Origin: Pseudarthrobacter sp. GA104
GTDB taxonomy: Bacteria; Actinomycetota; Actinomycetes; Actinomycetales; Micrococcaceae
Direction: 5' to 3'
NCBI RefSeq assembly: GCF_009741265.1
Contig: NZ_WOWL01000001.1
Span: 2,666,001-2,730,000 of the forward strand
Length of the DNA: 64,000 nt
Positions 16,481 to 24,569 of the stretch are shown here, piece after piece. Both the position numbers and the translations under genes were made by a program. Below the pieces are notes generated by a model. That model was not told the origin of the DNA. It ran no database searches and was given only the letters and a program-made list of their open reading frames with translations. Positions within the stretch are counted from its first letter, which is position 1. Every line of letters begins with the position of its first letter.

Positions 16481-17737
16481 TCACACGATGCCCATCGGTA
16501 CCAGCAAGGCCCAGGCCAGCAGCGGGCCGGCCAGCACTACCGCGCCGGCGTAGGCCATCAGTTGGCGGTATACGCGCTGCCGGTCATCCTCCCGTGCGTT
16601 GGCAACGATCAGCGCACCGTCCGTGGAGAAGGGGGACACATCAACCACTGTGGCGGCGATGGCCAGGGCGGCGACCGTGCCGGAGGCGCTCAGGGAACTG
16701 GTGGCCAGCAGCGGGCCCGCCAACGGGATGAACGCAGTCAGCAAAGCTGTTGAGGAGGCAAAGGCCGAGCCAACGCCGATGACATAACAAAGGACGAGGG
16801 CAATGACCAGCGGCGCGCCCAATGCCAGGGCATGCCCGGCGAGGGTATCAATCACTCCCACGTGCTGGAGCAGGGAGACATAGGTGATCATGCCCGCCAC
16901 CAGCAGGACAGTGGACCACGAGATGCCGCCGATGAAGGTCTGGTGTTCCTTGATGTTGATCAGTGCCAGGAGGAGGCCGGCGGAAAGGGCAACAAAACCG
17001 ATGGGCATGCGGAAGCCCAGCGTGCACACCAGCATCACCACGATCAAGGCCAGGGTGACGATCTGCTGGCCATGCGGGCGCCCGGAAGGTGACGTATCAA
17101 CGTCCGCGTGCTGGCCACCCTTACTGTCGCGAAGCCTGCCTGTAAGGGCGAACAGCACGATGGTCAGGACTGACAGGATGAGGTTGACGGCAAAGCTCGC
17201 GGCGAAAAGCGAGCCTTGGGAAATGGGAAAGCCGTTTTCCGCTGCAATCCCGTGCACCAGGACGCCGGCCACGGACAACGGGGAAAAGCCCCCCGCATGG
17301 GCGCCATTGATGATGAAGGCGCCCATCAGCACGGGATGGATGCGGGATTCGTAGGCAAAGCCGATGGCGGCCGGGGCCAGCAGGGCGACGGCGGCGGGGG
17401 AAAAGGTTCCCAGTGCCGTCAGTGCAGCGGCCATGAGAAAGAACACCCAGGGAAGCAGCAGGGTCCTTCCCCTCACGAGGCGCACGCACGTCTGGACAAT
17501 GATGTCGATCGTGCCGTTCCGCTGGGCCATGCTGAAGAAGTAGGTGACCCCAATGATGGTCAGGACGATGCTGGCGGGGAACTCCGCCAGGATCTCCCTA
17601 TCTGTCATTCCAAGCATGAAGTAGCCGACGCCGAAGGACGCCACCAGCCCCATCACCCCGATGTTCAGCGGCCACTTCGTGGCGACGATAAACATCACCA
17701 CGAGGATGGCGAGTGGGATGATCTGAACAGCTGTCAT
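16481..17737 (-). CDS. MatC-like dicarboxylate (malonate) carrier, SLC13/IT superfamily permease
   Basis: A 418-residue membrane protein with about 11-12 TMs. The first 50 residues (ILVVMFIVATKWPLNIGVMG) match the MatC N-terminal domain of dicarboxylate carriers. Family-type hairpin regions appear as INGAHAGGFSPLSVAGVLV and GSAFASSTALLTAFIPLAGP. It probably imports a C3-C4 dicarboxylate by ion coupling; malonate is only the family precedent. The start is ATG 17737 with GGAG 8 nt upstream; an earlier in-frame start would add 29 residues. No malonate decarboxylase or CoA-ligase genes lie beside it. Confidence 0.75.
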   Translation of the reverse strand: MTAVQIIPLAILVVMFIVATKWPLNIGVMGLVASFGVGYFMLGMTDREILAEFPASIVLTIIGVTYFFSMAQRNGTIDIIVQTCVRLVRGRTLLLPWVFFLMAAALTALGTFSPAAVALLAPAAIGFAYESRIHPVLMGAFIINGAHAGGFSPLSVAGVLVHGIAAENGFPISQGSLFAASFAVNLILSVLTIVLFALTGRLRDSKGGQHADVDTSPSGRPHGQQIVTLALIVVMLVCTLGFRMPIGFVALSAGLLLALINIKEHQTFIGGISWSTVLLVAGMITYVSLLQHVGVIDTLAGHALALGAPLVIALVLCYVIGVGSAFASSTALLTAFIPLAGPLLATSSLSASGTVAALAIAATVVDVSPFSTDGALIVANAREDDRQRVYRQLMAYAGAVVLAGPLLAWALLVPMGIV

Positions 17738-18140
17738 GGCAGGCTCCGGTTCCGTGGCGGCTGCCGGGCTGAAGATGGTGTTGCCCGGCGGGAGGGCGCC
17801 CAGGATTGTGGTTGCGGCCGCCACCAGCAGGATACGGCTGCGGCGGGCGGTGCCCGGGATAAGCCGTCCCGGGTGTCGGCTTTCACCGGGTCTGCGGTTG
17901 GCTGCGCAGCCTCATGGTGGCTGTCCTGATGTTGTTACCGGGCTCAGTTCCGCGGCCGTTGTAGGGTCGTGGCTACCCAGGGGAGGCGGGTATGGCTTTG
18001 GTTGCTGTGCCTGGTGATCTGGTAACGGCTGCTCCTGCGGCGGCCTGACGGGCGTGCGTCGGTGAAAGATCGCCGTTATTGCCTTGAGCGAATCTCCCGC
18101 GCTGAGGCGACAAGGTCCAGATGGCGCCGCTGATGGCGCC
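17738..18140. other. 403-bp intergenic region with no convincing gene
   Basis: The region lies between the MatC-like gene start and the LacI gene stop. It holds an 18-codon frame at 17992 (ATG after GGGAGGCGGGT) that stops early, and a downstream stretch (about 18060-18125) that translates to a basic peptide with internal stops. This may be decayed transposase-like DNA, but I cannot name a family. The MatC promoter must be at its left end. Confidence 0.4.
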
Positions 18141-19184
18141 CTAGGAGACGTGGGGAACGGGTGGTGCGGAGTGTCGGGGTGGGCCGCTCGATTGGCGGGG
18201 TATGAGTGTTGGCATGGATTTCCGGATCCTGGGTTCTTTTCCGGGGTTCACGATGAGGTCTATCGCGTTGCCTGCGATCTGATCCAGGGGCACTCGCACG
18301 GAAGAGAGCGGGATTGAGAGGCGGGACGAGAGTGGTATGTCGTTGTAGCCGACCAGGGCAAGGTCGTCTCCCACGGTGATGCCCAGGCGGTGGGCGGCCG
18401 CGATGACCCCCATTGCCAGGTTGTCATTGGCAGCGAACACCGCAGTCGGGCGTTGCCCCGTATCGCTGGCCAGCAATGATTCCGCGGCGGCAACCCCGCT
18501 TTCGATGCCGTAACCAGCGGCCATCAGCCAATCTTCACGCGCCTTAAGGCCGGCTCCTTCCAAGGCTTTGCGCGCGCCGGCGAGGCGGCCAATCCCGGTG
18601 GAGGTGAATGATGGCCCGGTCACAACGGCTATGTCACGGTGCCCGAGATCAATGAGGTGCCTGACCGCCAGGTATCCGCCCACCTCATCGTCGCCGAGGG
18701 CCGAGGGGCTAACCCCATCGGTACGCAGCACCAGCGCATGCGCCACGCCCCGTTCACGCAGATGCCGGGGCAGGTCGTCGTCAAGTCTGGCCGTGGCAAG
18801 GATCAGCCCGTCGACATTGCGGTCAAGGAGTGTTTCGGCAGCCCTGCGTTCGTCGTCGGGATCATCGCCGCTGGTAGCAACCATGGCAAAGTACCCGCGG
18901 TCCGAGGCTGCCCGCTCGAGTTGCTCAAACATGAGGGCCATGACGGTATCACTGAGCCTCGGCACCAGCACTCCGAGGGTCCGGGTCTCACCCCTGCGCA
19001 GGTTGGACGCAAAAGAGTTGCGACGATAGCCAAGCTCCTCGGCTATTTTCCTGACGTGGGCTGCTGAAGCGGAACGCGACGTCATACGTTCATCCAGGGC
19101 GCGGCTAGCGGTGGAGATGCTCACGCCGCTGGCCGCAGCAACGTCCTTAAGTGTGACGATCGTGCCGGGGGCGGCCGGTTCCAT
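18141..19184 (-). CDS. LacI-family transcriptional regulator
   Basis: A 347-residue repressor. The N-terminal helix-turn-helix is VTLKDVAAASGVSISTASRA (about residues 10-29), with the LacI hinge helix RRNSFASNLRRGETRTLGVL. A periplasmic-binding-protein-like effector domain fills the rest (AVFAANDNLAMGVIAAAHRL, VGYNDIPLSSRLSIPLSSV). GAGGAG 10 nt upstream sets ATG 19184. It is divergent from the DHDPS-family gene, whose promoter contains two LacI-type operators, so it probably controls that operon and itself. The effector is probably a sugar acid or related carboxylate, which is an inference. Confidence 0.9.
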   Translation of the reverse strand: MEPAAPGTIVTLKDVAAASGVSISTASRALDERMTSRSASAAHVRKIAEELGYRRNSFASNLRRGETRTLGVLVPRLSDTVMALMFEQLERAASDRGYFAMVATSGDDPDDERRAAETLLDRNVDGLILATARLDDDLPRHLRERGVAHALVLRTDGVSPSALGDDEVGGYLAVRHLIDLGHRDIAVVTGPSFTSTGIGRLAGARKALEGAGLKAREDWLMAAGYGIESGVAAAESLLASDTGQRPTAVFAANDNLAMGVIAAAHRLGITVGDDLALVGYNDIPLSSRLSIPLSSVRVPLDQIAGNAIDLIVNPGKEPRIRKSMPTLIPRQSSGPPRHSAPPVPHVS

Positions 19185-19248
19185 GGCGGTTCTCCTCTTC
19201 AAAAGGGGCGTACCAGACACTCTATTCCTCCTTTTTGCAAACCTTCTC

Positions 19249-19302
19249 TTGACAGTGAGGTGGAACACGTTGCAATATTGAAAACGTTCCCGCAAACGTT
19301 CT
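19249..19302 (+). promoter_or_regulatory. Promoter with two LacI-type operators for the aldolase/transporter operon
   Basis: TTGACA (19249-19254) and CAATAT (19273-19278) are 18 nt apart. Immediately downstream, at the expected transcription start, are two AACGTT-centred operator-like sites: GAAAACGTTCCC (19280-19291) and CAAACGTTCTC (19292-19302). The placement over +1 fits classic repression by the divergent LacI protein. Confidence 0.7.
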
Positions 19303-19349
19303 CATCACAGCGGGACTGCCGACCATCAAAGAAGACAGAGGTAGCTCAA

Positions 19350-20285
19350 ATGACCATCGATCTCCGTGGGCTGGTCCCCGCACCCGTAACCCCGTTCAAC
19401 CGCGACGGCAGCGTCGACGTCGACGCGATCCACCGGCTCGGCGGCTGGCTGGCCAGCGTCGAGGGCGTCAAGGGCCTGGTGGTCCTGGGCCACGCGGGGG
19501 AAGGAACGTTCCTCACCCAGGACGAGCAGGCGCTCGTCATCCGTGAGTTCAAGAGCGCCGTGAATGGCGAAATCCCGATCATCGCCGGCATTACCGGTGA
19601 AGGTAACACCGTCGCTGCCCTGGAAGCCAAGCGTGCCGTTGAAGCCGGCGCCGAGGCCGGCCTCGTCTATCCGTCCCACGGATGGCTCCGCTTCGGCTAC
19701 CAGAAGGGCGCCCCGCAGACCCGCTACAAGGAAATCTACGAAACCTCCGGCCTGCCACTGATCCTCTTCCAGTACCCGGACGCCACCAAGGCCACCTATG
19801 ACCTGGAAACCCAGCTCGAGATCGCCGGCCAGGAAGGCGTGTTTGCCACCAAGAACGGCGTCCGCAACATGAAGCGCTGGGACACCGAGATCCCCGTCCT
19901 GCGCGCGAACTATCCAGACCTGCAGATCCTCACCTGCCATGATGAGTACCTGCTCCACACCATGTTCGACGTCGACGGGGCACTGGTCGGCTACGGCGGA
20001 CTCGCCCCGGAGCCGCTGGTCGAACTCATCGCCGCTGGTAAGGCCAAGGACTATGCAGCAGCCCGCGCGATCCACGACCGCCTGCTGCCCGTGACTAAGA
20101 ACGTCTACCACCGAGGCTCCCACATGGAAGGCACCGTCGCCCTCAAGGAAGGCCTCGTCGCCCGCGGCATCCTCGAGCACGCAACCGTCCGCCCGCCGCT
20201 GCTTCCCTTGGCCGAAGGCGCAGGCGACGAAATCGCACTGGCCCTCAAATCCGCGAACCTGGGCAGTGTCACCGCGAGCGTCTGA
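19350..20285 (+). CDS. DHDPS/NAL-family aldolase or dehydratase
   Basis: A 311-residue TIM-barrel lyase of the dihydrodipicolinate synthase/N-acetylneuraminate lyase family. Seen: VPAPVTPFNRDGSVD at the N-terminus, GHAGEGTFL (phosphate/carboxylate loop, GTTGE equivalent), Tyr in LFQYPDAT and Schiff-base Lys168 in GVFATKNGVRN. The context (LacI control, a transporter downstream) argues against lysine biosynthesis and for catabolism of a keto-acid or sugar-acid derivative. GAGGTAGC before ATG 19350 is the ribosome-binding site. The specific substrate is unknown. Confidence 0.85.
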   Translation: MTIDLRGLVPAPVTPFNRDGSVDVDAIHRLGGWLASVEGVKGLVVLGHAGEGTFLTQDEQALVIREFKSAVNGEIPIIAGITGEGNTVAALEAKRAVEAGAEAGLVYPSHGWLRFGYQKGAPQTRYKEIYETSGLPLILFQYPDATKATYDLETQLEIAGQEGVFATKNGVRNMKRWDTEIPVLRANYPDLQILTCHDEYLLHTMFDVDGALVGYGGLAPEPLVELIAAGKAKDYAAARAIHDRLLPVTKNVYHRGSHMEGTVALKEGLVARGILEHATVRPPLLPLAEGAGDEIALALKSANLGSVTASV

Positions 20286-20307
20286 TCCACTCGCCCCGGA
20301 TCCTTCC

Positions 20308-20335
20308 GGGTGGCGGGCCTGCGGGCCCGCCACCC
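20308..20335 (+). other. Intercistronic hairpin between aldolase and transporter genes
   Basis: GGGTGGCGGGCC pairs perfectly with GGCCCGCCACCC (12 pairs, 4-nt loop). No T-run follows. It may stabilise the upstream transcript or attenuate transporter expression relative to the aldolase. Confidence 0.5.
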
Positions 20336-20409
20336 GTTCCAAGCCTCAAACTCTCCATCCCGGTCGATGACGACCCCCAGCAACGTCGCTGTAAAAGGAG
20401 GACTCGCCG

Positions 20410-21708
20410 ATGCGCGAGCAGAATAAGACCATCACCAGCCCCATAACCAGGGAAGAAAAGATGGCAACCAAGCAAGGAAACCCGGCCCAAGGCACCACAA
20501 AGAAGCCCCGTACATTCCTGGGCTACCTCGCCCTTATGGGCCCCGCCTTCGTCGTCGGAGCCTGGCAATTCGGCCCCGGCAACCTCACCACCGCCGTCCA
20601 GGCAGGCAGCCGCTTCGACTACAGTCTCGTGTGGGTCATCGCCGTCTCCACCATCCTGATGATCTTCTTCACCGACATGAGCGTACGGCTCGGCATCGCA
20701 ACACCCACGTCCCTGATCACCTCCATCAAAGAACACCTGGGCAAATGGGTTGGAATCCTTGCGGGCTTCGGCGTTTTTGGCATCACGCTGATGTTCTCCG
20801 TCGGCAACGCCGTCGGATCCGGCCTCGGCCTGTCCCTGGTCTTCGGCGGGTCCCCGGTCCTCTGGACCGTTGTCTGCACCGTCGCCGTCGGCCTCGTCCT
20901 GGCCCTCAAAAACGTTTACGGCATCGTCGAAAAGGCCCTGCTGGTCATCGTTGTCCTCATGGGCCTGGCCTTCATCGCCAGCACCGTCGTCGCCCAACCC
21001 GACTGGTACCGCTCCATGGAAGGCATGGTCCCGACACTTCCGCCCGGAAGCGAAATCCTCATCGTCGCCCTCGTCGGAACCAACTTCTCCATCAACGCCG
21101 CCTTCTACACCTCCTACGGCATCAAGGAACACCGCCGCACCCGCGCCGACTACCGCGACATCACCCTCGTTGACACCATCCCCGGCATCGTCGCACCCGG
21201 CATCATGACCGCCCTGGTTATCATGGTCGCCGCAGCCGTCCTGGGAAAGACCGGAGCTGAAGCCGGAACCATCAACGCCCTCGCCTCCGTCTTCGCACCC
21301 CTGGCGGGCCCCGTTGGAGCCAAGATCTTCGCCCTCGGCCTCTCCGGAGCCGCTTTCTCATCCATGATCGCCAACGCCACCGCGGGCGGCACCATGCTCT
21401 CCGACGGCCTGGGCCGCGGGGCCAAAGCAGGCTCACCCACAGCCCGCATCATCACAGGCATCATCCTTGCCTTCGGCCTGATCATCACCCTGACCTTCCA
21501 GTCCTCACCGGTGGCCCTGATCGTCATCGCCCAATCCCTCACCGTACTCATCGCCCCCATGCTCGGCGTGCTGATCGTCATCATGGCCAACAGGCGCTCC
21601 ATCATGGGAGAACTCCGCAACAAATGGTGGCAAAACCTCTTCGGCGCTATCGGCCTCATCGCCATCATCGCCTCCTCCATGCGACTCATCACCACCCTGC
21701 TCGGCTAA
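20410..21708 (+). CDS. Nramp-fold transporter lacking canonical metal ligands
   Basis: A 432-residue membrane protein with about 11 TMs of the Nramp (SLC11) fold: LMGPAFVVGAWQFGPGNLTT in TM1 and VGTNFSINAAFYTSYGIKEH in TM6. Canonical Nramp metal import uses Asp and Asn of TM1 DPGN and Met of TM6 MPH. Here TM1 reads GPGN and TM6 has no MPH, so the Mn/Fe site is not intact. It sits in a LacI-controlled operon with a DHDPS-family enzyme and may carry something other than a divalent metal. The start is ATG 20410 after AAAGGAGGA; an internal ATG at 20461 is weaker. Confidence 0.75.
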   Translation: MREQNKTITSPITREEKMATKQGNPAQGTTKKPRTFLGYLALMGPAFVVGAWQFGPGNLTTAVQAGSRFDYSLVWVIAVSTILMIFFTDMSVRLGIATPTSLITSIKEHLGKWVGILAGFGVFGITLMFSVGNAVGSGLGLSLVFGGSPVLWTVVCTVAVGLVLALKNVYGIVEKALLVIVVLMGLAFIASTVVAQPDWYRSMEGMVPTLPPGSEILIVALVGTNFSINAAFYTSYGIKEHRRTRADYRDITLVDTIPGIVAPGIMTALVIMVAAAVLGKTGAEAGTINALASVFAPLAGPVGAKIFALGLSGAAFSSMIANATAGGTMLSDGLGRGAKAGSPTARIITGIILAFGLIITLTFQSSPVALIVIAQSLTVLIAPMLGVLIVIMANRRSIMGELRNKWWQNLFGAIGLIAIIASSMRLITTLLG

Positions 21709-21761
21709 GGTAGCCGGCGTAAGCCGCAAACCAGCCCATAAGAAGCGCCCCCTGCACACTG

Positions 21762-21817
21762 AACTGCTCCCCGGAGTTTGGACTGAGGAATTCAGTTCTG
21801 ACTTCCGGGGAGCAGTT
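21762..21817 (+). terminator. 14-bp stem with T6 tail downstream of the transporter, possibly an IS terminal region
   Basis: AACTGCTCCCCGGA (21762-21775) pairs perfectly with TCCGGGGAGCAGTT (21804-21817) and is followed by further Ts (T-run 21816-21821). The 28-nt loop holds a second GAATTC-centred palindrome. It works as a terminator by shape. The transposase remnant starts directly after it, so it may instead be part of an insertion-sequence end. Confidence 0.6.
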
Positions 21818-21819
21818 TT

Positions 21820-21929
21820 TTGCGTGTAGATAGTTCGTTGTCCGAGGCTCAGCGTGAGGCGGCTGTAGCGTGGTTGAGAAAGGTCTTGCAGTTACGGCGA
21901 CGGCTAATCTGTTGGGCGTGTCTAATTAG
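21820..21929 (+). pseudogene. Transposase N-terminal fragment, frameshifted
   Basis: The first frame gives SLSEAQREAAVAW, the typical start of a helix-turn-helix transposase (IS3/IS481 type). One base is then missing and the next frame continues EKGLAVTATANLLGVSN before a TAG stop. A TGG-TTT-GAG to TGG-TT-GAG deletion at 21874-21876 joins the two. The rest of the element is absent. From here to 22174 I see only this fragment and the hairpin after uspA. Confidence 0.6.
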
Positions 21930-22034
21930 GCGCCGAAATTACAGCGGGAACCGGGGCCTCCGGACGGGAATCCTCGTTGACAACATCATTGAGATTCCTT
22001 CGTCCGGCGTATCGGAAAAGATGGCCACATAAGG

Positions 22035-22065
22035 GGAGGCAGGGCCCGGAGATGGCCCTGCCTCC
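22035..22065. terminator. Hairpin downstream of the UspA gene
   Basis: GGAGGCAGGGCC / GGCCCTGCCTCC forms a perfect 12-bp stem with a 7-nt loop, about 110 nt past the uspA stop on the minus strand. The tail is not T-rich. Confidence 0.4.
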
Positions 22066-22174
22066 TGTGCGTGCGCGCCGTCCTCCGCGCCCGTCTCTCG
22101 GGCTTCCTGTTGCGATGGAGTGCGTGGACGGCGGCACGCGCGCCGGACGGGGGTCCGGCAGGTTGTGCCTGTAC

Positions 22175-22555
22175 TTACAGCCTGTCGGCCCGCACGGCGA
22201 GCACGGGGCAAGTGGCGTCCAGGAGGATCCGCTGAACGGTGCTTCCCAAAATGAGCTTGCCCACCATGGAGCGGTGCCGCAGGCCAATGACGACCATTTC
22301 GACGTCTCGGTCCTGCGCAATCTGGATCACTGCATCTCCCGGGTCGGCCAAAACGGAGGATTCGACCGTGAGGGCAAGCCCGGCATCGGACAGCTTGCCT
22401 TCCAGTTCCGCGATCTCGTGATCGTCGAGGTCATGGTGTCCCCGGCCCACATTGACAATCAGCAGATCCGACTTTCGCAGGTGCGCTTCCTTGATGCCCT
22501 CCGTGAGTGCTTCCCGTCCTTCGGGGGCGGGCGCATAGGCCACGAGTACCGTCAT
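22175..22555 (-). CDS. Universal stress protein (UspA family)
   Basis: A 126-residue single-domain Usp. It opens TVLVAYAPAPEGREAL, has the central VEMVVIGLRHRS and ends with the nucleotide-binding LILGSTVQRILLDATCPVLAV. In ATP-binding Usps the motif is G-2x-G-9x-G-S/T; here it is G-L-R-H-R-S, so the first spacing is altered and binding is uncertain. GGAG 8 nt before ATG supports the start. It is the last gene of the PrpF/TTT operon (35 nt after the permease), an association also seen in other carboxylate operons. Confidence 0.85.
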   Translation of the reverse strand: MTVLVAYAPAPEGREALTEGIKEAHLRKSDLLIVNVGRGHHDLDDHEIAELEGKLSDAGLALTVESSVLADPGDAVIQIAQDRDVEMVVIGLRHRSMVGKLILGSTVQRILLDATCPVLAVRADRL

Positions 22556-22590
22556 TTGTCTTTCTCCAATGGTTTAGGGGGTAGGGACTG

Positions 22591-24561
22591 CTAGACAAGG
22601 GTATTGAGCCAGCCTTGCGGCAGGTCGATCGGCAGCAGGGAGGGGAGCGCCAGGAGGACGACATACAGCACCCCTGTATAGATGACCGCGACCTTGAGGC
22701 GGGCCCTTGCGACCACCAGCAGGAACGCGGGAATGAAAACCGTCACGGCCACGAGGTATCCGAATACTGCGGTGAGTGCCAGGAAACCGGTCATCCATGC
22801 GAAGGTTTTCAGTGCGAAGCCTGCATCGAGCGTCCAGCCGGCCCGAGCGGCCCTGGTCCGGACCCGTGCCCGAATTTCGGTGAAGAGGAGGATCCCGGAG
22901 AAGGCCAGTCCGCCGATGCTCACCAGCTGGGGGACGAGCCTGGCCTCGGGTGAGAAGGACGCCGATGATATGAGGGCTGCGGCAAACGCGACGGCGAAGA
23001 TGCCGGATGCTGCCAGGGACCAGGTCGAGTTCTTCAGGGGCGCTTCGTCGTCCTCCGGCTGCTCATCCCTGTGCCCGTCGTCGAGGTTGGTCTGGCGGCG
23101 GGCGCGGATGAACTTGACGAAGGCCCACATCATCGGAAGGACCAGGATCGCCAGGAAGACCAGGACACCGGGCCGGGCCATCCAGTCGAAGCCTTCGTAC
23201 AGGCTGTCTGTGAGGAAGTAATAGCGTTCCAGCGGGATTGCCAACACGAAGCCGATGAGGAAGGGCGCCCGCGGGAACCCGGTGGACTTCAGCAGCCAGC
23301 CAAAGACGCCCAAAATGATCATCACCCAGAGGTCGCCCAGCTGGCCGCCCTCCTGGAATGAGCCGAGGAGCATAACGGCCACGAGTCCCGCGGCCAGGAC
23401 GGCGAAGGGGACCTTAGTCAGCTTTGCCAGCTGCTTGACGCTGAGGAAGCAGAAGAGCGCTCCGAGAATGGATGCGATGGCGAAGGACCAGACGATCAGG
23501 TACATCAGGTCCAGGTGCTCGGTGATGATCGAAGGACCGGGCTGGATGCCGTATGTGAGGAGCATTCCGAGGAGCATCGCGGAGGGTACGCCGCCGGGGA
23601 TGCCGAAGAGAAGGGTGGGGATCAGGTCGCCGGCCTCCACGGAGTTGTTGGCGCTTTCGGGGCCGACGATTCCGCGCGGATCGCCCTTGCCGAACTGGCG
23701 CTTGTCCTTGGCGGTGGCAACGGCCTGTCCGTAGGCCAGCCAGGTTCCTGCGGTGGCTCCGACGCCGGGGAGGACGCCGGCCCAGATGCCGATGAGCGCT
23801 CCGCGGATGACCTGGGTCCAGTGGCTGAGCCATTCCCGGATGCCTTGGCCCCAGCCGCCGCCGAGGGTTATTGTTTCCCTTTGTCCGCGCCGCTGGCTTG
23901 CACGTGATGCGATTTCGGCCAGGCCGAAGATTCCCAGGGCAACGGCCACGAGCGACAGGCCGTCGCCGAGGAACAGGCTGCCGAACGTGAAGCGTTCCTC
24001 GGCCGTGGTGGGTGAGGTTCCCACCATGCCGAGGACCAGGCCAAGGAGTCCGGCGGAGACACCCTTGATGATGTTTCCCCGCGAAAGGACTGCGGCCAGG
24101 GCTACGCCCAGGACGGTCAGCATGAACAGTTCCGGGCTGGCGAAGGAGAGCACGAGAGGCCGGGCAAGCGGTATCGCCAGGGTCAGGCCGATTGCGCCGA
24201 TGATGCCTCCGGCCATTGACGAGAGGAACGCAAGCGTCAGGGCACGGGCTGCCTGTCCTTTCTTGGCCATGGAGTAACCGTCCAGCATGGTCACGCTCGC
24301 AGACGCGGATCCGGGTGCGCCGAGCAGCACGGCGGAAACGGTGTCTGAAGTATGGACGACGGCGAGGGCTCCAATCAGGAGGGCCAGCGCCTGGGGCGGT
24401 TCCATGCCGAAAGTGATGGGCAGGAGGATTGCGACGGCGCCGGTGCCGCCCAGCCCCGGGATGAGGCCCATGATGAGGCCGGCTACGGTGCCGATCAGGA
24501 GCATGATGAGGAGGGAGGGGTCAGCGAGGGATGCCAGCGCTGCCATTGCGGAGTCAAGCAT
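22591..24561 (-). CDS. Fused TctA-TctB tripartite tricarboxylate transporter membrane protein
   Basis: A 656-residue protein. Residues 1 to about 500 are a TctA large permease (MGLIPGLGGTGAVAILLPIT, then GVLPGVGATAGTWLAYG and GPESANNSVEAGDLIPTLLF are the family's repeated PGxG motifs). After an acidic linker (DDGHRDEQPEDDEAP, about 500-515), residues 515-656 are a four-TM TctB small subunit. The two are normally separate proteins, as in the 55-59 kb set of this window. With the TctC protein upstream it should import a tri- or dicarboxylate driven by an ion gradient. AAGGACC precedes ATG 24561. Confidence 0.85.
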   Translation of the reverse strand: MLDSAMAALASLADPSLLIMLLIGTVAGLIMGLIPGLGGTGAVAILLPITFGMEPPQALALLIGALAVVHTSDTVSAVLLGAPGSASASVTMLDGYSMAKKGQAARALTLAFLSSMAGGIIGAIGLTLAIPLARPLVLSFASPELFMLTVLGVALAAVLSRGNIIKGVSAGLLGLVLGMVGTSPTTAEERFTFGSLFLGDGLSLVAVALGIFGLAEIASRASQRRGQRETITLGGGWGQGIREWLSHWTQVIRGALIGIWAGVLPGVGATAGTWLAYGQAVATAKDKRQFGKGDPRGIVGPESANNSVEAGDLIPTLLFGIPGGVPSAMLLGMLLTYGIQPGPSIITEHLDLMYLIVWSFAIASILGALFCFLSVKQLAKLTKVPFAVLAAGLVAVMLLGSFQEGGQLGDLWVMIILGVFGWLLKSTGFPRAPFLIGFVLAIPLERYYFLTDSLYEGFDWMARPGVLVFLAILVLPMMWAFVKFIRARRQTNLDDGHRDEQPEDDEAPLKNSTWSLAASGIFAVAFAAALISSASFSPEARLVPQLVSIGGLAFSGILLFTEIRARVRTRAARAGWTLDAGFALKTFAWMTGFLALTAVFGYLVAVTVFIPAFLLVVARARLKVAVIYTGVLYVVLLALPSLLPIDLPQGWLNTLV

Positions 24562-24569
24562 GATGGTCC

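Noticed and set aside
17992..18051. Small ORF after a good ribosome-binding site
   Set aside because: Only 18 codons, no similarity I can name and stops follow in all continuations; kept only as a note in the intergenic region.
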